Origin: CAVQBJ01 sp963724405
Lineage (GTDB): Bacteria > Actinomycetota > Thermoleophilia > Solirubrobacterales > Solirubrobacteraceae
DNA length: 64,000 bases
Assembly (NCBI GenBank): GCA_963724405.1
Contig: CAVRUQ010000016.1
Location: 124,001 to 188,000 of the forward strand
Reading direction: 5' to 3'
Within the stretch, counting starts at the first letter, position 1. Each line of letters opens with the position of its first letter. The notes beneath the pieces are model-generated. The model saw only the letters and a program-made list of their open reading frames with translations, had not been told where the DNA came from and ran no database searches. The translations under genes and the position numbers were made by a program. Shown here in pieces: positions 8,310-15,823 of this stretch.

Positions 8310-9419
8310 GTGAGGGTCGGCGTCGATGCTCGCAGCCTCGCCGGAACCCGCGGTGTGGCGCACTATACGAACCGCCTCCTCCAGGCGCTCGCCGAGCGCC
8401 ATCCCGGCGACGAGTGGGTGCTGTTCGTCCCCGAGGGCGTCGGGCGCGAGCGGCTCGGCCCGCTGGCGGCCCTGGCCAACGTGCGCCTGCATCGCCATCG
8501 CCTCCCGAGCCGGCCGCTGTTCGGCGCGGCCGCGCTCGCCGGCGCGCCCCGGCTCGATCGCCTCCTCGGCGGCGGCCTGGACGTCGTGTGGGCGCCCGCG
8601 CCGCGCCCGCTCGCGCTGACGCGGGGCGTGCCCTTCCTGCTCACCGTGCACGACCTCTCATTCGAGGAGCGGCCCGGTGACTTCACCGCGTACGAACGGC
8701 TGTGGCACCGCCTCGCCCGCCCACGCCGTCTCGCCGCCCGGGCGTCGCGCATCGTCGTGGACGCGTCCGTCGTGCGCGACGCACTCGTCGCGCGCTGGGG
8801 CGTCGCACCCGAGCGCCTGGCCATCGTACGGCCCGGCGTCGATCGGCCGGCCCGCCCGCCCGACCGCGAGGCGATCGCCGCGACGCGCCGCCGCCGCGGC
8901 CTCGCGCGTCCCTACGTCCTCGCCGTCGGCGCGCTCGAGCCGCGCAAGGACCCGCAGCTGCTCGTGCGCGCCCACGCGCGGGCCGTGCGCGAGGGTCTGC
9001 AGGTCGACCTCGTATTCGCCGGCGCGGGGCGCCTGGCCGACCGCCTGTCCGGGCCGGGCGTCCGCGTGCTCGGGCACGTCGGCGACGGCGAGCTCGACGC
9101 GCTGTACGCCGACGCGGTCGCGCTCGCGATGCCCTCGCGGCTGGAGGGCTTCGGCTGGCCGCCGCTGGAGGCGATCGCACGCGGCACGCCGGCGATCGTC
9201 AGCGACCTGCCGGTGTACGACGAGACGCTGCGCGACGGCGCGCTGCGTGTGCCGGTCGGCGACGAGATCGCCCTCGCCGCGGCGCTCGTGCGCATCGCCG
9301 CCGACGCGTCCTTGCGCGAGCGGCTCCTGGCCGCCGGGCGCGCGGCGATCGAGCCGCTCACGTGGGCGCGCGCGGCGGACGGCGCGCACCACGCGCTCAC
9401 CGAGGCGGCGGGCGCATGA
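8310..9419 (+). CDS. Family 4 (GT-B) glycosyltransferase
   Basis: A 369-aa GT4 enzyme starting at GTG 8310 (VGVDARSLAGTRGVAHYTNRLL, the usual glycine loop that binds the acceptor side). It contains PFLLTVHDLSFEERP, then PYVLAVGALEPRKD and the signature SRLEGFGWPPLEAIARGTPAIVSDLPVYDE with E-x7-E. The segment resembles mannosyltransferases of the WbaZ/MtfB type. The next gene overlaps it by 4 nt (ATGA at 9416-9419). No -10 or ribosome binding site is evident in the 5-bp gap to the divergent gene. Confidence 0.9.
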   Translation: MRVGVDARSLAGTRGVAHYTNRLLQALAERHPGDEWVLFVPEGVGRERLGPLAALANVRLHRHRLPSRPLFGAAALAGAPRLDRLLGGGLDVVWAPAPRPLALTRGVPFLLTVHDLSFEERPGDFTAYERLWHRLARPRRLAARASRIVVDASVVRDALVARWGVAPERLAIVRPGVDRPARPPDREAIAATRRRRGLARPYVLAVGALEPRKDPQLLVRAHARAVREGLQVDLVFAGAGRLADRLSGPGVRVLGHVGDGELDALYADAVALAMPSRLEGFGWPPLEAIARGTPAIVSDLPVYDETLRDGALRVPVGDEIALAAALVRIAADASLRERLLAAGRAAIEPLTWARAADGAHHALTEAAGA

Positions 9420-10309
9420 GCGCGGACCTCGCGCTCGTCGTCGTCATCCACGACTCGGCCCCCGAGCTGGCGCGGCTGCTCGACTCCGTCGGCCGTCACC
9501 TGGCGGTGGCGCCCCGGGTCGTCGTCGTCGACACCGGCTCGCGCGACGGCGGCGGCGAGATGGCGCTCTCGCGCGGTGCCGAGCTCGTGTCGCTGCCGGA
9601 CAACCCGGGCTTCGGCGCGGCGAACAACGCCGGCCTGGCGCACGTGCGCGAGCCGGTCACGGCGCTCGTGAATCCGGACGTCGAGCTGCTCGACGACGGC
9701 ATCGCGCGGCTCGCCGAGCGGGCCCGGGCGACGCCGCACCTGCTCGTGCCCGGCCTGCGCAATGCGGACGGCACGCGCCAGCGCAGCGCCCACCCGCTGC
9801 CCGGCACGGTCGGGGCGCTCATCCCGGCGCTGCTGCCGTCCGCGGCGCTGCCGCGCCCGATCCGCGTGCGCGTCGAGCCGTGGCGCTCGGAGCGCGCGCG
9901 CACCCTCGGCTGGGCGATCGCCGCGTGCGTCGTCGCGCGCACCGAGCTGCTGCGCTCGCTCGGACCGTTCGATCCGCGGATCTTCCTGTTCTTCGAGGAT
10001 CTCGACCTGTGCCTGCGTGCGCGGGCCGCCGGCGTGCCGACCGAGCTGCGGCCCGAGATCGCGCTTCGCCACGCCGGCGGCCATTCGACGCGCAACGCCT
10101 ACGGCGGGGAGCCCCACGCCGAGATGGCCCGCCGCCGGCGCGAGGTGATCGGGCGGGCGCTCGGACCGCGCGCGCTTGCGCTCGACGACGCGGCGCAGGC
10201 GGCGACGTTCGTCACGCGTATCTGGGGCCGGCGGCTGCTCGGGCGCGACGCGGGCCGCGAGCGCGCCCAGCTGCAGGCGCTCGGGGCGGCGAGGCGGGCG
10301 CGGGCCTAG
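9416..10309 (+). CDS. Family 2 glycosyltransferase (rhamnosyltransferase-like)
   Basis: A 297-aa GT-A enzyme coupled to the upstream GT4 gene by an ATGA overlap. It begins ADLALVVVIHDSAPELARLLDSV, followed by VVVDTGSRDGG, PDNPGFGAANNAGL (the WbbL-type NxGFGxxxN motif) and LVNPDVELLDDG, which corresponds to the DxD-type metal site. ACVVARTELLRSLGPFDPRIFLFFEDLDLCLRARAAG is the classic GFDExFFMYxEDxDLC acceptor-site region of rhamnosyltransferases. The donor is therefore probably dTDP-rhamnose or a related sugar; no dTDP-rhamnose synthesis genes are in the window. The C-terminal 60 residues are Arg/Ala-rich. Confidence 0.9.
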   Translation: MSADLALVVVIHDSAPELARLLDSVGRHLAVAPRVVVVDTGSRDGGGEMALSRGAELVSLPDNPGFGAANNAGLAHVREPVTALVNPDVELLDDGIARLAERARATPHLLVPGLRNADGTRQRSAHPLPGTVGALIPALLPSAALPRPIRVRVEPWRSERARTLGWAIAACVVARTELLRSLGPFDPRIFLFFEDLDLCLRARAAGVPTELRPEIALRHAGGHSTRNAYGGEPHAEMARRRREVIGRALGPRALALDDAAQAATFVTRIWGRRLLGRDAGRERAQLQALGAARRARA

Positions 10310-10319
10310 CCGTGGGCGC

Positions 10320-10325
10320 TACTGT
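10320..10325 (+). promoter_or_regulatory. Leaderless -10 element
   Basis: TACTGT lies 6 nt before ATG 10332, in a 22-bp gap after the rhamnosyltransferase-like gene. It decides the ATG 10332 start of the next gene. Confidence 0.5.
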
Positions 10326-10331
10326 CGGCTG

Positions 10332-11114
10332 ATGCCAGGGATCGGGTCCGATGCCCACCGGCTGGACGCCCTCGGGGTGCTCGTCGTCCGCGCCGACAAC
10401 CCGGGGTCGCTGACCCTCTCGGGGACGAACAGCTGGGTGGTCGGCCGCGACCCCGCGTACGTCGTCGACCCCGGACCGGCGCTCCCCGGGCACATCGCTC
10501 GGCTGGTCGAGGCGGTGCGGGCTCGCGGCGGGCTCGGCGGCATCGCGCTCACCCATGATCACGGCGATCACGCCGAGGCGGTGCCGGCGCTGCGCGAGCG
10601 GTTGCCGGCCCCGGTCGCGGCCGCGCGCGGCGCCGTCGACGTTGCGCTGTCGGACGGTGATCGCTTCGGGCCGCTGCGGGCGATCGCGACGCCGGGGCAC
10701 GCCACGGATCACCTTGCCTTCGTCCACGGGCGGGCGGGCTTCACGGGCGACGCCGTGCTCGGGGAGGGGAGCGTGTTCATCGCCCCCGAGCCCGGCGCGC
10801 TCGCCGGCTATCTCGCGGCGCTCGAGCGCCTGCGCGCGCTCGACCTCGCCGTGCTCTGCCCCGGGCACGGGCCCCCGGTGTGGGACGCGGCCGCCAAGCT
10901 GTCGGAATACGTTGCGCACCGACTCGACCGCGAGCGGCGGCTCGTGGAGGCGCTCGCCGCCGGCCGGCGCTCGGTGGGCGAGCTGCTCGACGCCGCCTGG
11001 GACGACGTGCCGGCGCCGATGCGTCCGGTGGCGGCGATCACCCTGGCCGCGCATCTTGACAAGCTGGAGGAGGAGGGGCGCCTGCCCGAGGGGGTGCAGC
11101 GGCCGAGCTGGTGA
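10332..11114 (+). CDS. Metallo-beta-lactamase-fold hydrolase (LACTB2/glyoxalase II-like)
   Basis: A 260-aa hydrolase with the binuclear zinc motif THDHGDH (74-80), followed by ATPGHATDHLAF, FTGDAVL and CPGHGPP, which supply the other metal ligands. The C-terminal helical part (ERRLVEALAAGRRSVGELLDAAWDD, then AAHLDKLEEEGRL) is the winged-helix-like tail of LACTB2-type proteins; relatives are RNases or thioesterases. The substrate is not predictable. The next gene on the opposite strand ends 4 bp away. It is probably unrelated to polysaccharide assembly, although it sits inside the locus. Confidence 0.85.
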   Translation: MPGIGSDAHRLDALGVLVVRADNPGSLTLSGTNSWVVGRDPAYVVDPGPALPGHIARLVEAVRARGGLGGIALTHDHGDHAEAVPALRERLPAPVAAARGAVDVALSDGDRFGPLRAIATPGHATDHLAFVHGRAGFTGDAVLGEGSVFIAPEPGALAGYLAALERLRALDLAVLCPGHGPPVWDAAAKLSEYVAHRLDRERRLVEALAAGRRSVGELLDAAWDDVPAPMRPVAAITLAAHLDKLEEEGRLPEGVQRPSW

Positions 11115-11118
11115 GCGC

Positions 11119-13779
11119 TCAGGCGTCGGCGGGGCCGGTGACCGCGCCCGCGGACGGGTCCCCGCCGGCCCCGGCGGGCCCGTGTGGGGAGCGCCCGTTC
11201 GATGACGGCGGCGCGGGCGGCGCGTCGGTGGTCGCCGCAGCGCTCGGCGGCGGACTGACCGCCACGCCGACCGTCGTGCGGGCGTTGGCGAGCAGGGCGC
11301 CCGCGGTGGACGCCTTGCGGCGAGCGTCGGCGGCGGCGGCGCGGACGCCGGCGCGGGTCGCCCGCAGCGGGGCGAGCTCGCGCGCGAGGCGGGGCGCGGC
11401 GAAGCCGGTCCCGAACACGAAGCGCATCACCGGGCCGAAGCTCGCCGCGGCGGAGTAGCCCGCGAAGTAGAGGCCGGGCGCGCTGGACTGGAAGCCTCGG
11501 TCGAGCACGGGAGCGCCCCCGGCCAGCCGGATCTCCGCCCGCAGGTCGGCGTCGACGAACTCCAGCCGGGCGAGGTCCGGCGCATAGCCCGTGCCGGCCA
11601 CGATCCGCCCGACGACGAGCTCCTCGCGGCCGGCCGGTCCGTCGAGGGCCAGGCGGACGCCGTGCGGCTCGGCCGTGGCCTCCGCGATGCGGCGGCCGAG
11701 CAGCGTGGGGACGCGACCCTCGAAGCGGGGGCGCAGCCACCACGATCCGGCGGGCCCGAGCTCGGTGTAGGCCCGCGCGAGGCGCTGGGACTCGGGCAGC
11801 GCGTGGAAGGCGAGCGGGTGCTCGGCGTAGGAGCGCAGGCGCCAGCCCTCCCCGAGGCCCGAGAGCGGATCGCGCAGGCGCGAGGTCAGCTTGCGGAAGC
11901 TGCCGCGCGGCTGTGTGGGCCAGTAGATCTCCTCCGCGCGGGCGAGGAGCCGGACGTCGACCCCGCCCTCGGCCAGGAGCGTCGCCGTCTCCAACGCCGA
12001 CTGACCGGCGCCGAGCACGGCCACCGTCTCGGGCCAGCCGTACACCGGGTCGGTGACGTCGTAGCAGTGCACGAGCCGGTCCGGGGGCAGGTGTGCGAGC
12101 TCGCGGGGCACGCGCCGGTAGCCCTGCAGGCCGGTCGCGACGACGACCCGCCGCGCGCGCACCGTCTGGCGATCGTCGAGGAACAGGGCGAAGCCGCGCC
12201 GCGCGCGGCGCACGAGCATGACCCGGTTCGGGCGCAGGTCGGGCACGAGCTCGCGCTGGAACCAGCGCCCGTAGCCGATGAAGCTGTCCAGCCGCACCGG
12301 TACGCCGATGTCGGCGTAGTGGACGTCGGCCTGCGCGCAATAGTGATAGAGCGTGTGACGCCCGCCGGGCGAGGAGATGTTCGAGGCGAAGCCCTCCGAC
12401 TTCAGGCACATGCCGGCGGGCATGTGGTCCGACCACAGATCCATCGTGGCGCCGAAGACCTCGTGGCGGACGCCGAGCGCCCGCAGGTGCGCGGCCACCG
12501 CGAGGCCGTACGGCCCGGCGCCGATGACGGCCACGTCGGTGTCGAGCCCGTCGGAGCGATCGCGCAGCCGCCGGGTGCGCCGGCCGGCGAGGGCGCGGAC
12601 GCCGTCGGTCACCGTTACGCTCGCCCGCAGTGCGGGAGCGAGGTCGTCACGGTCGAGGTAGTCGTAGCCGGTCGGGCGCGCGAAGTCACGCAGGAAGGTT
12701 GACACGGCGGCCCGCCGGCTCGGCACGTCCGGTCTGCCGGGTTGCGTGAACGCCGTCTGCAGCCATTCGACGTCGCCGGCCATCCAGCGCATCCGCAGGC
12801 CGGTCCGGTAGCCGCTGACCTCGGTCAGGCGCTCGCCGGCCGCCCAGCGGTACAGGAGCATCGGAAAGGACACCCCGCTGCGCACCGCGATCTCGACCGC
12901 CGCCGACAGCCGCGGATTGATCTCCATCAGCGCGGCCCGGCCCTCGGCGTCACGGCGGAACTCGACCTCGGTGTACCCGTCCAGGCCGAGCTCGGCCACG
13001 AGCCGCTCGGCCGGCTCGGCGATGTCCTGCGGAAGCGGGATGCTCACGCGCAGCACGGAGTTGCCGCCGAGCGGCGGCGCCGTGCGGTCGGCGCGCTGGG
13101 CGAAGCGTGCCCACGTGCGCCCGTGGGCGCGGAAGAAGCTGAGCGCCTCGCGGTCGCCGGGCAACCACTCCTGCACGAGCACCTCGACGCCCTCGGCGAG
13201 GATCCGCGCGATGGCGGCGAGGGCCTCGGCCTCGGCCGTGGCCACGGTCGCGACCAGCCGGTGGCCGGCGGACTCGCCCTGGGCCCAGGATCGCACCGGC
13301 TTGACGACCGCCGGTAGGCCGACCGCCTCGATCGCCGCGGCGGCGTCGTCACCGGCGCGCACGGCCGCCCCGCGGGGGACACGCAGGCCGAGGCTCGTGG
13401 CCGCGGCGAGTGTTCGCACCTTGTCCACGGCGACCTCGAGCGCGGGCTCGGGGGCGAGCGCGAGGCCGACGACGCGCTCGATCTCCGGGCGACGGGAGCG
13501 CAGCGCCTCGACCGAGCCGTCGTGCGCCGGGATGAGAGCCCTCGCTCCGCGCGTCGCGCACAGGTCGATCACCGCGTCGAGGTAGGCGTCGCGGTCCTCG
13601 TGGAAGTCGGGCACGGCGGTGCCCTCGCCGCACCAGCGCGACGCGAACGCGGGCGCGCCCGGATCGATGTCGAGCGCGCCGACGGACAGGCCGGCCCGAC
13701 CGAGGTCGCGCACCGCGACCAGCCCGGGACGGGTGCCGGCGTCGGCCACGAACACGTCGATCGCCGGGAGCCTGCTCAT
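11119..13779 (-). CDS. ATP-grasp ligase fused to flavin-dependent monooxygenase-like domain
   Basis: An 886-aa fusion. Residues 1 to about 395 are an ATP-grasp module of the carbamoyl-phosphate-synthase-like type: a pre-ATP domain (DVFVADAGTRPGLVAVRDLGRAG), ATP-lysine segment PAVVKPVRSWAQGESAG (156-172), and the Mg-binding end YTEVEF (269-274) with MEINPR (285-290). Such domains form amide or peptide-like bonds via acyl-phosphates. Residues 413 to about 805 are an FAD/NADPH oxidoreductase with FAD motif VIGAGPYG (418-425), NADPH motif VLGAGQSA (588-595) and VVATG/IVAGTGYAPD, resembling N-hydroxylating or Baeyer-Villiger flavin enzymes. The final 80 residues are a Pro/Ala/Ser tail. I chose ATG 13779; ATG 13821 lies too close to the -10 TATCTT (13830-13825) to be within the transcript. 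The product could modify an amino-sugar or make a small hydroxylated amide; function is unknown. Confidence 0.85.
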   Translation of the reverse strand: MSRLPAIDVFVADAGTRPGLVAVRDLGRAGLSVGALDIDPGAPAFASRWCGEGTAVPDFHEDRDAYLDAVIDLCATRGARALIPAHDGSVEALRSRRPEIERVVGLALAPEPALEVAVDKVRTLAAATSLGLRVPRGAAVRAGDDAAAAIEAVGLPAVVKPVRSWAQGESAGHRLVATVATAEAEALAAIARILAEGVEVLVQEWLPGDREALSFFRAHGRTWARFAQRADRTAPPLGGNSVLRVSIPLPQDIAEPAERLVAELGLDGYTEVEFRRDAEGRAALMEINPRLSAAVEIAVRSGVSFPMLLYRWAAGERLTEVSGYRTGLRMRWMAGDVEWLQTAFTQPGRPDVPSRRAAVSTFLRDFARPTGYDYLDRDDLAPALRASVTVTDGVRALAGRRTRRLRDRSDGLDTDVAVIGAGPYGLAVAAHLRALGVRHEVFGATMDLWSDHMPAGMCLKSEGFASNISSPGGRHTLYHYCAQADVHYADIGVPVRLDSFIGYGRWFQRELVPDLRPNRVMLVRRARRGFALFLDDRQTVRARRVVVATGLQGYRRVPRELAHLPPDRLVHCYDVTDPVYGWPETVAVLGAGQSALETATLLAEGGVDVRLLARAEEIYWPTQPRGSFRKLTSRLRDPLSGLGEGWRLRSYAEHPLAFHALPESQRLARAYTELGPAGSWWLRPRFEGRVPTLLGRRIAEATAEPHGVRLALDGPAGREELVVGRIVAGTGYAPDLARLEFVDADLRAEIRLAGGAPVLDRGFQSSAPGLYFAGYSAAASFGPVMRFVFGTGFAAPRLARELAPLRATRAGVRAAAADARRKASTAGALLANARTTVGVAVSPPPSAAATTDAPPAPPSSNGRSPHGPAGAGGDPSAGAVTGPADA

Positions 13780-13987
13780 GACCGGCCGGCCCCGGCCGCG
13801 ATCCCGTGCGGAGTCACCCATCGCAAGATAGCCACCCCCGGGACATCGGCAGCCGGAGCGGCGTCCATTACCGCGAGGGGCAGGGGGATTGCGCATTGCA
13901 GCGGCGCATCCTGCGTGCGCTAACGTGCCCGGTGGGCCCCGGCGCGTCCTCTGCGATGCACGCATCCGGCGTTGTGTGGGCGGGCGG
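13780..13987. promoter_or_regulatory. Divergent promoter region between the fusion gene and the sugar-transferase operon
   Basis: This holds two outward promoters and no gene. On the minus strand TATCTT (13830-13825) serves the ATP-grasp fusion, leaving a leader of about 40 nt. On the plus strand TAACGT (13921-13926) would start transcription near 13933, giving a leader of about 145 nt that contains the conserved 98-nt element at 13988. Confidence 0.45.
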
Positions 13988-14085
13988 CCTCAAGCCGGGC
14001 GTCGATCACGCCGAAGGCAACCGTGGCGATCGATTTTTCTACGCCGTTACGTTCTGTTACAGAGGATTCGAGTCCGGTGCGACGA
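13988..14085 (+). ncRNA. Candidate cis-regulatory RNA element, copy A
   Basis: This 98-nt sequence has the same length as, and shares long identical blocks with, a second sequence at 22920-23017. Identical blocks are CCTCAAGCCGGG at the 5' end, CGCCGAAGGCAACC in the middle, TTACG, and CCGGTGCGACGA at the 3' end. The middle folds as CGCC/GGCG closing a 12-nt loop that contains GAAGGCAACC, extended by TCGAT/ATCGA. A second hairpin, GGAT-TCGA-GTCC, precedes the end. CCGG near the 5' end can pair with CCGG near the 3' end. The conserved GTG at 14077 is the probable start codon of the sugar transferase, so folding could hide the start. It is not a class I recognise. Confidence 0.6.
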
Positions 14086-14697
14086 AACGACGACCTTGCC
14101 TACTGGGCCATCAAGCGTGCCATCGACATCCTTGTTTCCACGCTCGCGCTCGTCGTCCTCGCCATCCCGCTGCTCGTGCTCGCGTTCGTCGTGTGGATCG
14201 ATGATCCGTCGGCGCCGATCCTGTTCCGCCAGCCGCGTTGCGGCCTCGGCGGCCGGACCATCAACCTGCTCAAGTTCCGCACGATGGTGAAGAACGCCGA
14301 CGAGCTCAAGGAGCGCCTGCGCGACCAGAGCCTCGTGCCGTGGCCCGATTTCCGCATGCTCAACGACCCGCGCGTGACGCGCGTCGGGCGGGTCCTGCGC
14401 AAGACGAGCCTCGACGAGCTGCCGCAGTTCCTCAACGTCCTGCGGGGCGACATGACGCTCGTCGGTCCGCGTCCGACGAGCTTCGCCGCGACGACGTACG
14501 ACCTGTGGCAGACCGGCCGCCTGGACTACCGCCCCGGGATCACCGGGCCGTGGCAGGTGCACGGCCGCGACGAGATGGACTTCGAGGAACGCTGCCGCCT
14601 GGAGATCACGTTCTTCCGCCGACATTCGATCCTGGCCGAGCTGTGGCTCCTGTTCGCCACGGTGCCGGCCCTGTTCCGCCGGCCGGGGGCGGCATGA
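14077..14697 (+). CDS. Undecaprenyl-phosphate sugar-1-phosphate transferase (bacterial sugar transferase family)
   Basis: A 206-aa initiating enzyme that loads the first sugar phosphate onto undecaprenyl phosphate. It is the short, single-spanning form: IKRAIDILVSTLALVVLAIPLLVLAFVVWIDD (membrane re-entrant hairpin), PILFRQPRCGLGGRTINLLKFRTM, then DPRVTRVGRVLRKTSLDELPQFLNVLRGDMTLVGPRP with the catalytic Asp-Glu pair, and RLDYRPGITGPWQVHGR. I favour GTG 14077, which follows AGAGGA by 11 nt and lies in the conserved RNA element; GTG 14023 and 13972 are in-frame alternatives. It heads an operon with the Wzz-like (ATGA overlap) and polymerase-like genes. Confidence 0.92.
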   Translation: MRRNDDLAYWAIKRAIDILVSTLALVVLAIPLLVLAFVVWIDDPSAPILFRQPRCGLGGRTINLLKFRTMVKNADELKERLRDQSLVPWPDFRMLNDPRVTRVGRVLRKTSLDELPQFLNVLRGDMTLVGPRPTSFAATTYDLWQTGRLDYRPGITGPWQVHGRDEMDFEERCRLEITFFRRHSILAELWLLFATVPALFRRPGAA

Positions 14698-15794
14698 GGG
14701 CGACCCCGCGCACGATCGCGGTCGCGGTCGCGGTGCTCATCCTGATCGCGGGCGGCGCGTACGTCGCCAAGCATCAGCGGACGTATCAGAGCACGGCCAC
14801 GTTCGTCCTCGTCCCGGCCCCGGGCACGAACCCGGTGCTCGCGGCCAACGAGCTGAGCGGCTTCAGCACGTCGGCGACGAGCGGCACGTTCGTCGATCTG
14901 ATCGGCTCCGGTGACACGTTCCGCGCGGCCGGCCTGACCGGCTCCGGCGTCTCGATCACCGTGCGCGCCGATCCGACCGCGCGAGCGATCTACGTCACCG
15001 CGCAGGGACCCCAGGCGATCGTGCAGCCCGCGCTCAACCGGATCGTCAACGCGGCGCTCACGCGCGAGTCGCTCGTCAACGACGTCTTCCGTCTGCAGGT
15101 GATCGACTCGGCGTCGCCGCCCGTTCCCTCCGGTCCGAGCCGCGCCGTGCTCGCGCTCGCCATCGTGCTGCTGGCCGCGCTCGGGGGACTGTTCGTGTTC
15201 GTCGTGCTGCGCCGTTATCCGGCCGGGCCGGTGCGCGCTCCCGGGACCTCGGTGGTGCTCGGCGGCGGGGGTGCGCCGGTCCTCGGCGAGGGCGACTCCT
15301 ACCGGGTGCTCGGCGGGCCGCCCGAGGTCACCTTCCATCTCGAGGCGTTCCGCTTCATCCGCGCGAGCCCGACGACGACGCTGATGCAGGTGATGGGCTA
15401 CTGGCGCGGCGTGCCGGGCGATCAGGCGCTGCCGGACCCCGTCCTGCTCGTCCACGACGGGCACGTCGCGCACACGATCGCCTCGGTGGCCAACCCCGGC
15501 GAGCGGCCCCCGACGGCCGGCCCGGACGCGCCGCTGTGGCGCGCGAGCTACGCGGTGCCGGTCGAGATCTTCAACCGCTACCAGCGACTCGCCCTGCGCA
15601 GCGGCGAGCTCGTCGTCGGCCTGCCGCAGCCGACCGAGCATCTGACGCTGCGGCCCGCGGATCCGGAGGAGCTCGAGGAGATGCGCCGCGGCATCCGGCG
15701 TCCGGCCGCGGACGAGGCGCGCGACAACGGGCGCGAGTACACGGAGCGGATCGAGCGCGCCGGCGGGTCGGACCCCGCGTCATCGCGCGGGTAG
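14694..15794 (+). CDS. Wzz-like polysaccharide chain-length/co-polymerase membrane protein
   Basis: A 366-aa protein overlapping the sugar transferase stop by 4 nt. It has two membrane helices (residues about 7-25, IAVAVAVLILIAGGAYVA; and about 146-170, AVLALAIVLLAALGGLFVFVVL) bracketing an extracytoplasmic region with QSTATFVLVPAPG and ITVRADPTARAIYVTAQGPQ, as in Wzz/CapA-type chain-length regulators. After the second helix comes a cytoplasmic domain of about 190 residues with no tyrosine-kinase Walker motif. It contains HLEAFRFIRASPTTTLMQVMGYWRG and is unlike known Wzc kinases. It probably sets chain length with the downstream polymerase-like protein; the cytoplasmic domain is of unknown function. 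Confidence 0.7.
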   Translation: MRATPRTIAVAVAVLILIAGGAYVAKHQRTYQSTATFVLVPAPGTNPVLAANELSGFSTSATSGTFVDLIGSGDTFRAAGLTGSGVSITVRADPTARAIYVTAQGPQAIVQPALNRIVNAALTRESLVNDVFRLQVIDSASPPVPSGPSRAVLALAIVLLAALGGLFVFVVLRRYPAGPVRAPGTSVVLGGGGAPVLGEGDSYRVLGGPPEVTFHLEAFRFIRASPTTTLMQVMGYWRGVPGDQALPDPVLLVHDGHVAHTIASVANPGERPPTAGPDAPLWRASYAVPVEIFNRYQRLALRSGELVVGLPQPTEHLTLRPADPEELEEMRRGIRRPAADEARDNGREYTERIERAGGSDPASSRG

Positions 15795-15823
15795 CGTCGG
15801 TCCCGGGTCGAGGCGTCGGGCGC

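Noticed and set aside
12950..13965. Earlier in-frame starts of the ATP-grasp fusion (up to 13965)
   Set aside because: The predicted -10 at 13830-13825 and the conserved start of the ATP-grasp domain favour ATG 13779.
14060..14085. T-arm-like sequence GGATTCGAGTCC in element A, considered as part of a tRNA
   Set aside because: There is no D-arm, anticodon arm or acceptor stem around it, and the same place in copy B holds a different hairpin.
13988..14085. Element A considered as a c-di-GMP-I (GEMM), glycine or SAM-IV riboswitch
   Set aside because: Only short segments such as GGCAACC resemble those classes; the order of conserved blocks does not match from memory. A covariance search would decide.
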